A stretch of 64,000 bases of DNA, taken from positions 62,001 to 126,000 of the IMG/VR virus record IMGVR_UViG_3300036770_005084, one strand, 5' to 3'. Below are positions 7,309-16,080 of the stretch, piece after piece. How positions within the stretch are numbered: position 1 is the stretch's first letter; the number at the start of each line of letters is the position of its first letter. The position numbers and the translations under genes were made by a program. The notes below the pieces were generated by a model. It did no database searches, was not told the origin of the DNA, and saw only the letters and a program-made list of their open reading frames with translations. The DNA is from a virus.

Positions 7309-8540
7309 AAAAGTTCTTAGATTTCATTACCGAAGCAGTAGAAACCACTGCATCCGCTCAGGCAAAACGGATGGGTTTGGTTGGAAATGGACATGGAGAT
7401 TGGTATGACTCAAAGGGAAAACTTGTAGCAAAAACAGTCAATAAACAATTAAAAGTATTCAGTGGTAAACCATCCTCCAAAAAAGAAAAGGACGAGACTG
7501 AGAGACCAGAACCTGCAAAAATTTCTGGAAAAGCAAAGAGTGCATATAGTGGTGGAAGAAAAAGACTAGGAAAACCCCCAACAACATCATCAGCATCCTC
7601 TGGATCTGGTAGATCTGCTAGTTCTTCTGCTTCTATGGCAGGTCAACAACAATCTCAAATCAGAACAGATGTTGTTACAGTTTCTTTTGGGAAGTTTAAT
7701 CCCCCGACAAAGGGACATCAAAAATTATTGAAAGTGATGGAACAATCTTCCACTGGAGGAAATTTCTATATCTTCCCGAGTAGAACACAAGATAATAAGA
7801 GAAATCCTTTAGATCCGGAAACAAAAATTGCTTATATGCAAGAAATGTTTCCTGAGTATGCTGATAGAATAATTGATAGTGATGAATTTAAGACAATATT
7901 TGATGCACTAGCATTCTTAAATCGGGAAGGTTATACTACAGTTAATATAGTTGTTGGTGATGAAAGAGTTTCTGAAGTTGATAGTTTAACTGCAAAGGCA
8001 AATGGAAATCTATATCAATATCAATCTATAAATGTAGTATCTGCTGGACCTAAAGATCCGGATTCAGAATCAGAATCTTCTATTGCCAGAAAATCTGCAG
8101 CAGATGGTGATTATCAAACATTTTTAAAATCAATGCCATCTGGGGTAGACGAATCTGTAATTAAACAATTGTTTATGGATCTTAGATCTACCATGGGAAT
8201 TGAAGAAGGATATAATCTATGGGAGATATGTCCAGAATTAGATTGGTCTGGATTGAGGGAAATGTATATCACAAAGAAAATTTTTAAAGTTGGTAATATT
8301 GTAGAAAATTGTAATACTGGATTACGTGGAGAAATTATTAGATCTGGAGCAAATCATTTGATATGTTTAACTGATGATGGAATGATGTTTAAGTCTTGGA
8401 TAAAAGACGTTTGTGAGGTTCATGAGATTGGAACTGATGAGTATAGAGAATATGTGCAAAAATTAACTCCATATCAAAAAGTTGAAAAATATTCAAAACC
8501 ACAATCTAAACTAAATAAAAAAAGAACTAGAATTAATTAA
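7305..8540 (+). CDS. nucleotidyltransferase-domain protein with T4-like capsid-targeting N-terminus
   Basis: 411 residues in four parts. (1) MKKFLDFITEA resembles the T4 internal-protein capsid-targeting sequence MKTYQEFIxEA, including an I-x-E cleavage site for the prohead protease. (2) A Lys/Ser-rich linker to about residue 120. (3) A cytidylyltransferase-like Rossmann domain: VSFGKFNPPTKGHQKLL has the (T/H)xGH nucleotide-binding motif; also VNIVVGDERVSEVD, and ARKSAADGDYQTF, which may replace the ISxTR motif. (4) A small beta-rich C-terminal domain (FKVGNIVENCNTGLRGEI). Activity on nucleotides is inferred from the motif; packaging into the capsid is inferred from the N-terminus. Confidence 0.72.
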   Translation: MKKFLDFITEAVETTASAQAKRMGLVGNGHGDWYDSKGKLVAKTVNKQLKVFSGKPSSKKEKDETERPEPAKISGKAKSAYSGGRKRLGKPPTTSSASSGSGRSASSSASMAGQQQSQIRTDVVTVSFGKFNPPTKGHQKLLKVMEQSSTGGNFYIFPSRTQDNKRNPLDPETKIAYMQEMFPEYADRIIDSDEFKTIFDALAFLNREGYTTVNIVVGDERVSEVDSLTAKANGNLYQYQSINVVSAGPKDPDSESESSIARKSAADGDYQTFLKSMPSGVDESVIKQLFMDLRSTMGIEEGYNLWEICPELDWSGLREMYITKKIFKVGNIVENCNTGLRGEIIRSGANHLICLTDDGMMFKSWIKDVCEVHEIGTDEYREYVQKLTPYQKVEKYSKPQSKLNKKRTRIN

Positions 8541-9473
8541 ATGGAAAACATCTGGTCAGAATCTTATAAAAGTCTTAGAGAACCATTTTTTGAAATTGAA
8601 GATCCATACACCAATTTAACTGAGGAAAAATGCAATAAGTGTGGAAAGTCATCATGTGAATGTGAAGATAATAAGTATGGTGAAAAGGAAGAGAAAAAGT
8701 ATAAAAAAAGTGGTAAGAAATCAAAGGACTATGATGGTGATGGTGAAGTAGAAGATGAATCTGATGAATATGCTGGTGTAAAGGATCGTGCCATTAAAAA
8801 GGCAATGAAAGAAGGATATAGTGCATCAAAAAAGATAAAATCTAACGAAAAGATTGATGTAAAATCTGGAATTCAAAATAAAATTAATACCTCTCCAACT
8901 ATTCCAGAAGAATTTTGTGCTTGGGTAGATTCTCTTCTAGAGGAAGGTTACGATCTATCTGATTATACTTGGGATGAAATGTACGACATCTATGAAGCAG
9001 AAGGTTCATATGGTGCTACACCAAAGGCATATAGTGCAGCATCAACAACAAAGATGACTGCAAAGAGAAAACCTTTTCTCAAGAAAATGCTAAGCAGAAC
9101 TAATCCTGCTAACAGAACTTCTACTTATGATTCTCCAAGAAAGGGAATGAGTGATGAAGATAGAGAAAGAGCAAGAGCAGGTTCTAAGCATGGTGTAGGT
9201 ACTAGTCAAGAACACGATTATCCTTCAGAGGGTCCTGGTGGTGTAACCAAGAGTGCCAAGAAACTCCGTAAGCAAAAAGCAATGGGTGAGTTTGGTGAGG
9301 AATATGAGATTGATGAAATGGTGGATTCTAATGCAAGTAAATCATCTTTAGCACAAAAGAAAATTAGAAAAGAAAAGGCAGATCTTGAACTTGCAAAAGA
9401 AATGCAAAAGAGTCCTAATTTAAATAACGAATCTGTAATAAATTATCTTAACTCTCGATATCATCAAATTTGA
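8541..9473 (+). CDS. probable virion-associated protein with DYDGDG motif
   Basis: 310 residues, strongly charged and low in predicted globular structure. Features: a CxxC...CxC cluster (CNKCGKSSCEC, about residues 31-41), a KDYDGDGEVEDESDEYAGVKDRAIKKA block (about 62-88) that recurs in cyanophage late proteins, and several (I/L/V)xE sites that the T4-type prohead protease could cut (for example YEAEG). The start directly follows the previous stop. Late promoter context and composition suggest an internal head or scaffold-like role, not proven. Confidence 0.55.
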   Translation: MENIWSESYKSLREPFFEIEDPYTNLTEEKCNKCGKSSCECEDNKYGEKEEKKYKKSGKKSKDYDGDGEVEDESDEYAGVKDRAIKKAMKEGYSASKKIKSNEKIDVKSGIQNKINTSPTIPEEFCAWVDSLLEEGYDLSDYTWDEMYDIYEAEGSYGATPKAYSAASTTKMTAKRKPFLKKMLSRTNPANRTSTYDSPRKGMSDEDRERARAGSKHGVGTSQEHDYPSEGPGGVTKSAKKLRKQKAMGEFGEEYEIDEMVDSNASKSSLAQKKIRKEKADLELAKEMQKSPNLNNESVINYLNSRYHQI

Positions 9474-9479
9474 TAAATA
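9473..9479 (+). promoter_or_regulatory. late promoter motif ATAAATA
   Basis: Overlaps the stop of the preceding gene and lies 26 bases before the ATG of the 54-aa ORF at 9506. Confidence 0.5.
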
Positions 9480-9505
9480 TTTAATGTAGTATGTAATTTA
9501 AAATC

Positions 9506-9670
9506 ATGGCATCTATAGTGGAACTTTTCAGACCAATTCTAATTGCGTTTTTAAGTTCATCTCACACAAAAAAACTGGTTTGCGATTTGCTCGATCACTA
9601 TGTCGCAACTACAGATAATGATGTTGATAATGTATTAGCAACAGCAGTTAGACACGCACTATTAAAGTAA
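9506..9670 (+). CDS. small conserved-looking ORF (54 aa)
   Basis: 54 residues, starting MASIVELFRPILIAFLSSSH and ending VRHALLK. A hydrophobic N-terminal helix (about residues 4-17) is followed by an acidic stretch and a second helix. It has its own late motif upstream and a terminator directly downstream, so it forms a one-gene late unit. Possibly membrane-associated; function unknown. Confidence 0.6.
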   Translation: MASIVELFRPILIAFLSSSHTKKLVCDLLDHYVATTDNDVDNVLATAVRHALLK

Positions 9671-9690
9671 ATAAAACATAAAAATATATT

Positions 9691-9717
9691 GGGGGAATCT
9701 GCGGATTCCCCCTTTTT
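9691..9717 (+). terminator. terminator running into a late promoter
   Basis: 9-bp stem GGGGGAATC/GATTCCCCC with loop TGCG, then five T. The last T is the first base of TATAAATA (9717-9724). Confidence 0.88.
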
Positions 9718-9724
9718 ATAAATA
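9717..9724 (+). promoter_or_regulatory. late promoter TATAAATA
   Basis: Full late consensus beginning in the terminator T-run, 28 bases before the structural gene at 9753, which has an AAAGGA-type site upstream. Confidence 0.7.
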
Positions 9725-9752
9725 ATTCAAAGGAAACTAGCAGGTAAAACAA

Positions 9753-10562
9753 ATGGCTCTTTGGGGAAAATCAGATAGCATCTACTCAATTGGTACTATT
9801 GATTCAATTGATTATAGCAATAAAGTTATAGTAGGATCTGGAACATCTTTTACTGCTGCAGAAGTTGGTGATGTAATTACAATTGGTGTTGGAGCAACAT
9901 ACGGGGAAGCAATCATCACTGGAATTACTTCAAATACTCAAATCTCTATTGCATCTACAGCATTTTTAATTGGGCAAATTCCATCTGGTGGTGGTGCTGG
10001 TGTTGCTTATACCATGTCAGAAAAACCAATATATACTTTGCATGATACTAACTACACTGCAACCGAGATTTATGGTGTAGATATTAACGAAACAGGTGTA
10101 GCAAAAACAACTAAGTACGCAGTAGCACATGCCGGATGGGTTGGTGTTCATACCTATATTGATATGCATGGAACACTAAGAGTTAAGTCTGAAACTCTTG
10201 TTGCAATGTCTGAAATTACTAGTGGTACTTCAGCAACTTATGCTGCTGGTGGAGATGCTAATGATGATACAAGATACCCAGATGCTATCATCTCAATCCT
10301 TTCTGGACCACAATCAGTTGGTGTTGGAACAACAGCAACTGCTACATTTAGTGTAAGTGCTTCAATTACTCCAACATATGCTCCTCTGACCTATCAGTGG
10401 TATGAAGATGATGGAGTATCACCAGTTACTATTGGAACAAATAGTGCTAATGTAAGTGTTGCAAACACTGATGCAAGCAAAGATGGTTATGAGTACTATG
10501 TTGTATTAACATCTGGTGATGTATCAGTAACCTCTGGAATTGCAACCATGACAGTAAGTTGA
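9753..10562 (+). CDS. virion structural protein with C-terminal Ig-like domain
   Basis: 269 residues beginning MALWGKSDSIYS, an N-terminus I associate with abundant cyanophage structural proteins. Residues about 1-170 are Gly/Thr/Val-rich beta structure. The last 90 residues (from about SGPQSVGVGTTATATFSV through LTYQWYEDDG to TSGIATMTV) look like an immunoglobulin-like fold, as on decorated heads and tails where such domains may bind carbohydrate surfaces. It follows a TATAAATA late promoter. Which virion part carries it is not known. Confidence 0.75.
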   Translation: MALWGKSDSIYSIGTIDSIDYSNKVIVGSGTSFTAAEVGDVITIGVGATYGEAIITGITSNTQISIASTAFLIGQIPSGGGAGVAYTMSEKPIYTLHDTNYTATEIYGVDINETGVAKTTKYAVAHAGWVGVHTYIDMHGTLRVKSETLVAMSEITSGTSATYAAGGDANDDTRYPDAIISILSGPQSVGVGTTATATFSVSASITPTYAPLTYQWYEDDGVSPVTIGTNSANVSVANTDASKDGYEYYVVLTSGDVSVTSGIATMTVS

Positions 10563-10568
10563 TGATAT

Positions 10569-10940
10569 ATGAAATTTAATGAGTTGAACGATGATAATTA
10601 CTTATTGTTTGCAATAAAGTATTACGATAACCCCAATGCCATAACTAAGGAAGATTTTTTTGAAGATTTGAGTAGATTTAAATATATAAAAAAACTTCTT
10701 AGAAAATATCAAAAGACTAATGATTTAAAAGTTAGTCTTTTGATAAATCATTTTATTATTGTTTTTAATGTCTTTAGTGATGCTGCAATTCCACTATTGT
10801 TTTTTAAACTAGAAACAGAATTGTGGCCATCTTTAAAGGCATTTTTAGTATTTTTAAATAGAGTGCCAACGTATCCTAAATCTTTTCTCGACGATATTGA
10901 ATTAGATAATAATTGTCTTAATACATTACAGTCAATCTAA
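10569..10940 (+). CDS. conserved phage protein, unknown
   Basis: 123 residues beginning MKFNELNDDNYLLFAIKYYDNPN, a pattern I recognise from uncharacterised proteins of marine T4-like phages. Helical, with no catalytic motif visible. It follows the Ig-like structural gene by 6 bases and its stop overlaps the next start (TAATG at 10938-10942), so it belongs to the same late unit. Function unknown. Confidence 0.65.
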   Translation: MKFNELNDDNYLLFAIKYYDNPNAITKEDFFEDLSRFKYIKKLLRKYQKTNDLKVSLLINHFIIVFNVFSDAAIPLLFFKLETELWPSLKAFLVFLNRVPTYPKSFLDDIELDNNCLNTLQSI

Positions 10941-11146
10941 TGGACAAACTAGATAGAATCATAAATATTGTAAGATTATCTATTTGTGAAGAGGTTCCAA
11001 ATATGAATCTTGGATCTAAAAAAATAGCAGGAACTCCTGAAGCAGATCCCGGAAATCCACCAGTTGACTTACGAAAAAAAAGAAGAAGGTATTGGAATCC
11101 ATTTTTTAAAGACCTTGCAAATTTATACAGAAGGAAAGAAAAATGA
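10940..11146 (+). CDS. small conserved late protein (68 aa)
   Basis: 68 residues with a GTPEADPGNPP segment (about 31-41) and a very basic C-terminal half (KKRRRYWNPFFKDLANLYRRK). Coupled on both sides: TAATG with the previous gene and ATGA with the next. The basic tail could bind DNA or membrane. No function assigned. Confidence 0.6.
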   Translation: MDKLDRIINIVRLSICEEVPNMNLGSKKIAGTPEADPGNPPVDLRKKRRRYWNPFFKDLANLYRRKEK

Positions 11147-11562
11147 TTCTCAATAAAAGTACCAAAATTGATGTACTTGAATCTAAATTCGAAATGTATG
11201 AAGATTTATCCAAACAGATGTTAGATAAATTAGAATCTGCAGTAGAAAAAATCGGTGAGGCAAATAATAAGATTGCGACGATACTTACAAAACATGATGA
11301 AAGACTTGAGCAGGCAGTAAAGACAGATGATTATATTTTAAAAGAAATTGAAAATCTTAGAGTAACTAATGGTAAAGATCATTCAAAAATTGAAGATAGG
11401 GTAGGTTCAATTGAAAAACGTATAGAAGATCTTTATAAGTTTAGATGGCAAGCTAGTGGAATAATTGCATTAGCATTAATCGTAGTAACTGCAATCACAG
11501 CACTAGTTCCCCATTTCTTGACAAATCAAGATAATAGCACTAGGATAGAAATGACCAAATAG
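11143..11562 (+). CDS. coiled-coil protein with C-terminal membrane helix
   Basis: 139 residues. Residues about 8-105 form a long heptad-like helix (VLESKFEMYEDLSKQMLDKL, then repeated EKI/EIEN units). Residues about 106-130 (WQASGIIALALIVVTAITAL) are one transmembrane helix, followed by a short polar tail. This layout recalls XhlA-like or spanin-like phage membrane proteins and could be part of lysis, but there is no lysis neighbour here. Starts by ATGA overlap. The gp61 gene follows after 12 bases. Confidence 0.6.
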   Translation: MILNKSTKIDVLESKFEMYEDLSKQMLDKLESAVEKIGEANNKIATILTKHDERLEQAVKTDDYILKEIENLRVTNGKDHSKIEDRVGSIEKRIEDLYKFRWQASGIIALALIVVTAITALVPHFLTNQDNSTRIEMTK

Positions 11563-11574
11563 TACACCTAGTTA

Positions 11575-12573
11575 ATGTCTTATATTGATGCAAAGTACAT
11601 TTCGTTGGTTTCTTCTAGATTAGAAAAATTTAAAAGGGTAAAATCTGACCTTTATAATTTTAGGTGCCCGTATTGTGGAGATTCTAAAAAGTATAAAAAT
11701 AAGGCAAGAGGTTATATTTACGAATCAAAAAATGACCACAATTATAAATGCCATAATTGTGGAATGTCTAGATCTTTTACAAATTTCTTGAAAGATTTAG
11801 ACATTACATTACATGACCAGTATGTGATGGAAAGATATAAGAATGGAATTACTGGAAAAAATTCAAATACAGCAGAACCAAAATTTAATTTTACAAAACC
11901 ATCTTTTAAAAAGGATTCTCTAGATCTTCCAAAAATTTCAGATCTGGATAAAGATCATCCTGCAAGAATATATTTGGAAAGTAGAAAAATACCGTCAGAT
12001 TATCTTCATAAATTATATTACTGTGATAAATTTAAAGAATGGACTAACACACAAAAACCCACATTTAATTCTATTGAAAATGATGAACCTAGAATAATTA
12101 TTCCATTAATTGAAAATGGTTCAATCTTTGGATTTCAAGGAAGAAGTTTAAAGAAAAAATCTAAAGTCAAGTATATAACTGTGATTTTAGATGAAACAAA
12201 ACCAAAAATTTATGGGATTGATAGTGTAAATTATGAAAAGACAATTTATATCGTGGAAGGTCCTTTTGACTCGATGTTTATTGAGAATTCTATTGCTATG
12301 GTAGGATCTGATATAGATTTTAATTTCATTAAATCTAATAATGCAGATTTTGTTATTGTGTATGATAATGAAAAGAGGAACAAACAAATTGTTGATAAGA
12401 TGGTAAAGTGTATTGATCGAAAATTACCAATTATAATTTGGCCGGATAATATTATTGAAAAAGATATAAATGAAATGATCATGTCTGGACTTGATGTGCA
12501 ATCTATGCTAAAATCAAATACCTTCATCGGACTAGAAGCAAAAGCAAAACTTATTGGTTGGAAACGAGTATGA
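11575..12573 (+). CDS. gp61: DNA primase gp61
   Basis: 332-residue T4 gp61-type primase that makes RNA primers for lagging-strand synthesis with gp41. The zinc-binding domain has CPYC (C31, C34) and CHNC (C59, C62). The TOPRIM core has YIVEGPFDSMF (E228) and FVIVYDNEK (D264). Length is close to T4 gp61 (342). Its stop overlaps the nrdA start (ATGA). Its partner helicase gene is split by an intein, so primosome assembly depends on protein splicing. Confidence 0.92.
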   Translation: MSYIDAKYISLVSSRLEKFKRVKSDLYNFRCPYCGDSKKYKNKARGYIYESKNDHNYKCHNCGMSRSFTNFLKDLDITLHDQYVMERYKNGITGKNSNTAEPKFNFTKPSFKKDSLDLPKISDLDKDHPARIYLESRKIPSDYLHKLYYCDKFKEWTNTQKPTFNSIENDEPRIIIPLIENGSIFGFQGRSLKKKSKVKYITVILDETKPKIYGIDSVNYEKTIYIVEGPFDSMFIENSIAMVGSDIDFNFIKSNNADFVIVYDNEKRNKQIVDKMVKCIDRKLPIIIWPDNIIEKDINEMIMSGLDVQSMLKSNTFIGLEAKAKLIGWKRV

Positions 12574-14864
12574 GTAACGGAACTAAAGTTGTAAAGAGAA
12601 ATGGATCTGTAGAGTCACTTGATCTTGATAAGATGCACCTTATGGTAGAAGAGGCATGTAAAGGTCTCTCTGGGGTCTCTGCAAGTCAAGTTGAGATGAC
12701 ATCTGGGATCCAATTCTATGATGGAATCACTACTAAAGAAATTCAAGAAATTTTAATTAGAAGTGCTAGTGATTTGATTGATTTGGACCACCCAAATTAT
12801 CAATATGTTGCTGCAAGACTTCTATTATTTTCCGTTAGGAAGCAACTGTATGGTGGAATTAAAGAATTGCCAGATCTAGAATCTCATATTAATAATTGTG
12901 TTCAAGCAAAAGTTTATGATCATGAAGTATATGCCAAATATACTAAAGAAGAAATTGCAAAAATAAACTCTTTCATTGATCATGATAGAGATATGCTATT
13001 TACATATGCTGGTCTTCGTCAGGTGGTTGATAAATATTTGGTGCAAGATAGAAGTGTTGGTGGTGTATATGAGACCCCACAATTCATGTACATTATGATT
13101 GCACTCACAATATTTGCAGAATATCCAAAGGAAACCCGTCTTTATTATATAAAGAGGTACTATGATGCAATCAGTAAGCACAAAATCAACATTCCCACAC
13201 CAATTATGGCAGGTGTTAGAACCCCACTTCGTCAATTTGCAAGTTGTGTTCTTGTTGATGTTGATGACACCCTTGACAGCATCTTCACTTCTGATATGGC
13301 AATTGGTCGGTATGTTGCTCAAAGAGCAGGAATTGGTATCAACGCAGGTCGTATCAGGGGTATTAATAGCAAGATCCGAGGTGGAGAAGTTACTCATACA
13401 GGGGTTATCCCATTCCTCAAAAAGTTTGAGTCAACTGTCCGATGCTGTACACAAAACGGGATTCGTGGTGGAAGTGCTACTGTCCACTTTCCAATCTGGC
13501 ACCAGGAAATAGAAGATATTCTAGTATTAAAAAATAACAAAGGAACCGAAGATAATCGTGTTCGTAAGTTAGATTACAGTATCCAAATCTCAAAACTGTT
13601 CTATGAACGATTCATTCAAGATAGAGAAATTTCACTCTTCTCTCCACACGACGTTCCTGATTTGTATGATGCTTTTGGCACTGATCGATTTGACAGTCTA
13701 TATGAGTCTTATGAACGAGATCAATCTCTTCCAAGAAAGACTGTCGGAGCTCAAGAACTCATTTTGGATCTTCTAAAAGAACGTGCAGAGACTGGTCGTA
13801 TTTACATAATGAATATTGATCATTGTAACTCTCACTCTTCCTTTAAGGATAAGGTAAACATGAGTAATCTTTGTCAAGAGATCACTCTACCAACAGATCC
13901 ACTTAATCATATTGATGATACTATGGGTGAGATTGCTCTATGCATTCTCTCAGCAATTAATGTTGGTAAAGTAAAATCAGATGAGGAACTTGAAGAACTG
14001 TGTAATTTATCAGTTAGGGCACTTGATGAACTAATTGATTATCAAGATTACCCAGTAAAAGCAGCAGAAATTGCTACTAAAGCACGTCGTTCCCTTGGAA
14101 TAGGTTTTATTGGTCTTGCCCACTATCTTGCTAAACTTGGATTTAAGTATGATTCTCAAGAGGCATGGGATGCAGTACATGGTCTTTCAGAGTCTTTCCA
14201 ATATTATCTTCTAAAAGCATCTAATGAACTTGCTAAAGAAAAGGGGCATTGTGAATACTTTGGTCGTACTAAGTATGCTGATGGAATTTTGCCAATTGAT
14301 ACATATAAGAAGGACGTAGATGAAATTAGTTGTATCGATCTAGAACATGATTGGGAGTCTCTCAGAAAATCTATTCAGACACATGGACTACGACATAGTA
14401 CATTGTCCGCACAAATGCCTTCGGAGAGCAGTTCCGTTGTGTCAAATGCAACAAATGGAATCGAACCACCTAGAGGTTATTTGTCCGTTAAAAAATCGAA
14501 GAAAGGACCACTTAAGCAAATTGTTCCACAGTATCAACAACTCAAAAATAATTACACGTTACTTTGGGATATGCCTAGTAACACTGGTTATATTAATACT
14601 ATTGCGGTAATGCAAAAGTTTTTTGATCAGGCAATTTCTGGTAATTGGTCCTATAATCCTGAAAATTATCCAGATAATGAAGTTCCAGTATCAGTCATGG
14701 CACAAGACTTCTTGACAACATATAAGTATGGATGGAAAACTTCCTACTATCAAAATACCTATGATCATAAAACTGATGAGGTAAAAGAAGACATTCCAAA
14801 TATCGACTCACTAATTCAAGAATTACTAGAAGGAGAAGAAGATTGTGAATCCTGTAAAATTTAG
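12570..14864 (+). CDS. nrdA: ribonucleotide reductase alpha subunit NrdA (class Ia)
   Basis: 764-residue large subunit that reduces ribonucleoside diphosphates. Seen: redox/active-site Cys in FASCVLVDV (C226), NLCQEITLPT with the radical Cys and neighbouring Asn and Glu, and the second redox Cys in EIALCILSAIN. The C-terminal shuttle pair is EDCESCKI. An N-terminal ATP-cone-like region precedes the barrel. ATG 12570 overlaps the gp61 stop; an in-frame TTG at 12558 is rejected. nrdB follows immediately. Confidence 0.96.
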   Translation: MSNGTKVVKRNGSVESLDLDKMHLMVEEACKGLSGVSASQVEMTSGIQFYDGITTKEIQEILIRSASDLIDLDHPNYQYVAARLLLFSVRKQLYGGIKELPDLESHINNCVQAKVYDHEVYAKYTKEEIAKINSFIDHDRDMLFTYAGLRQVVDKYLVQDRSVGGVYETPQFMYIMIALTIFAEYPKETRLYYIKRYYDAISKHKINIPTPIMAGVRTPLRQFASCVLVDVDDTLDSIFTSDMAIGRYVAQRAGIGINAGRIRGINSKIRGGEVTHTGVIPFLKKFESTVRCCTQNGIRGGSATVHFPIWHQEIEDILVLKNNKGTEDNRVRKLDYSIQISKLFYERFIQDREISLFSPHDVPDLYDAFGTDRFDSLYESYERDQSLPRKTVGAQELILDLLKERAETGRIYIMNIDHCNSHSSFKDKVNMSNLCQEITLPTDPLNHIDDTMGEIALCILSAINVGKVKSDEELEELCNLSVRALDELIDYQDYPVKAAEIATKARRSLGIGFIGLAHYLAKLGFKYDSQEAWDAVHGLSESFQYYLLKASNELAKEKGHCEYFGRTKYADGILPIDTYKKDVDEISCIDLEHDWESLRKSIQTHGLRHSTLSAQMPSESSSVVSNATNGIEPPRGYLSVKKSKKGPLKQIVPQYQQLKNNYTLLWDMPSNTGYINTIAVMQKFFDQAISGNWSYNPENYPDNEVPVSVMAQDFLTTYKYGWKTSYYQNTYDHKTDEVKEDIPNIDSLIQELLEGEEDCESCKI

Positions 14865-14892
14865 AACAACTTCCGAAAATAAAGTAAAAGGT

Positions 14893-16023
14893 ATGACCGT
14901 ATTTAATACTCAAGAGGTTGATTTCAAAAAGCAACCAATGTTTTTTGGATCTCCTCTTGGGGTTCAAAGATATGATAGTTATAAATATCCTATTTTTGAT
15001 AAACTTACCCAACAACAACTTGGATATTTTTGGAGACCAGAAGAAGTTTCCTTACAGAAAGATAGATCTGATTACGCACAACTCAGACCAGAACAAAAAC
15101 ACATTTTCACTTCAAATTTAAAATATCAAATTCTTTTAGATTCTGTTCAAGGTCGTGGTCCCGGTATGGCGTTTTTACCATACTGCTCTCTCCCAGAACT
15201 TGAAGCATGTATGACAGTATGGGAATTTATGGAAATGATTCATTCTCGTTCCTATACATATATTATTAAAAATATATATTCAGATCCTTCTGAGGTGTTT
15301 GATACAATTTTAACTAATGAAAAAATTCTAGAAAGAGCATCTTCTGTAACTGGTGCATATGATGATTTTATTGATTCTGCACAATCTTATGGGAATTCAA
15401 ATCTGTGGTTACATGCATTAGAAAATGCAGGTAACTCTAAAGATGAAAGGATAGAAGTAAAACGTAAATTATATCGTGCAATTGCTAATGTAAACATTCT
15501 AGAGGGGATTAGATTTTATGTATCGTTTGCTTGCTCGTTTGCGTTTGGTGAACTCAAACTTATGGAAGGATCCGCTAAAATTATCTCTCTCATCGCAAGA
15601 GACGAAAATCAGCACCTTGCAATTACTCAAAATATCCTCAACAAATGGAGTCAAGGAGATGATCCAGAAATGCAGCAAATTGCTAAAGAGGAAGAAGAGT
15701 GGGTAATTAATGCTTTTAAAACTTGTGTGAATGAAGAGAAAAGGTGGGCAGAATATTTGTTTAAAGATGGATCTATGATTGGTCTGAATGATAAATTATT
15801 ACACAATTATGTTGAATGGATTGCCAATCGCAGGATGAAATCAATTGGAATTAAACCAATTTATGAAATTCCAGCAAAAAATAATCCACTACCTTGGACT
15901 GAGCATTGGATTTCTTCTAAAGGGTTGCAAGTTGCTCCTCAGGAAACAGAAGTTGAAAGTTATGTTGTCGGTGGTATTAAGCAAGACGTGACTAAAAATT
16001 CATTTTCGGGATTTAAACTATAA
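14893..16023 (+). CDS. nrdB: ribonucleotide reductase beta subunit NrdB (class Ia)
   Basis: Radical-generating subunit, 376 residues from ATG 14893. That start gives MTVFNTQEVDFKKQPMFFG, which lines up with T4 NrdB (STVFNTNPVDVLNEPMFFG). An in-frame GTG at 14845 overlaps the nrdA end, has a better AGGAG site, and would add 16 residues, so it remains possible. Iron ligands and tyrosyl radical are in EMIHSRSYTYI (E, H and Y as in class Ia) and DENQHLAI. The C-terminus should bind NrdA. A strong terminator follows. Confidence 0.95.
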   Translation: MTVFNTQEVDFKKQPMFFGSPLGVQRYDSYKYPIFDKLTQQQLGYFWRPEEVSLQKDRSDYAQLRPEQKHIFTSNLKYQILLDSVQGRGPGMAFLPYCSLPELEACMTVWEFMEMIHSRSYTYIIKNIYSDPSEVFDTILTNEKILERASSVTGAYDDFIDSAQSYGNSNLWLHALENAGNSKDERIEVKRKLYRAIANVNILEGIRFYVSFACSFAFGELKLMEGSAKIISLIARDENQHLAITQNILNKWSQGDDPEMQQIAKEEEEWVINAFKTCVNEEKRWAEYLFKDGSMIGLNDKLLHNYVEWIANRRMKSIGIKPIYEIPAKNNPLPWTEHWISSKGLQVAPQETEVESYVVGGIKQDVTKNSFSGFKL

Positions 16024-16028
16024 TAACT

Positions 16029-16053
16029 GGAGGTCACAAGACCTCCTTTTTTT
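16029..16053 (+). terminator. nrdB terminator running into a late promoter
   Basis: 7-bp stem GGAGGTC/GACCTCC with loop ACAA and seven T. The last T starts TATAAATA at 16053. Confidence 0.88.
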
Positions 16054-16060
16054 ATAAATA
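16053..16060 (+). promoter_or_regulatory. late promoter TATAAATA
   Basis: Full late consensus fused to the nrdB terminator T-run, 20 bases before the ATG at 16081. Confidence 0.7.
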
Positions 16061-16080
16061 ATTGAAAATCTAAAAGTGTT

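Noticed and set aside
14845-14892. GTG start for nrdB at 14845
   Set aside because: It has a good AGGAG site, but the T4 alignment begins at ATG 14893; kept only as an alternative.
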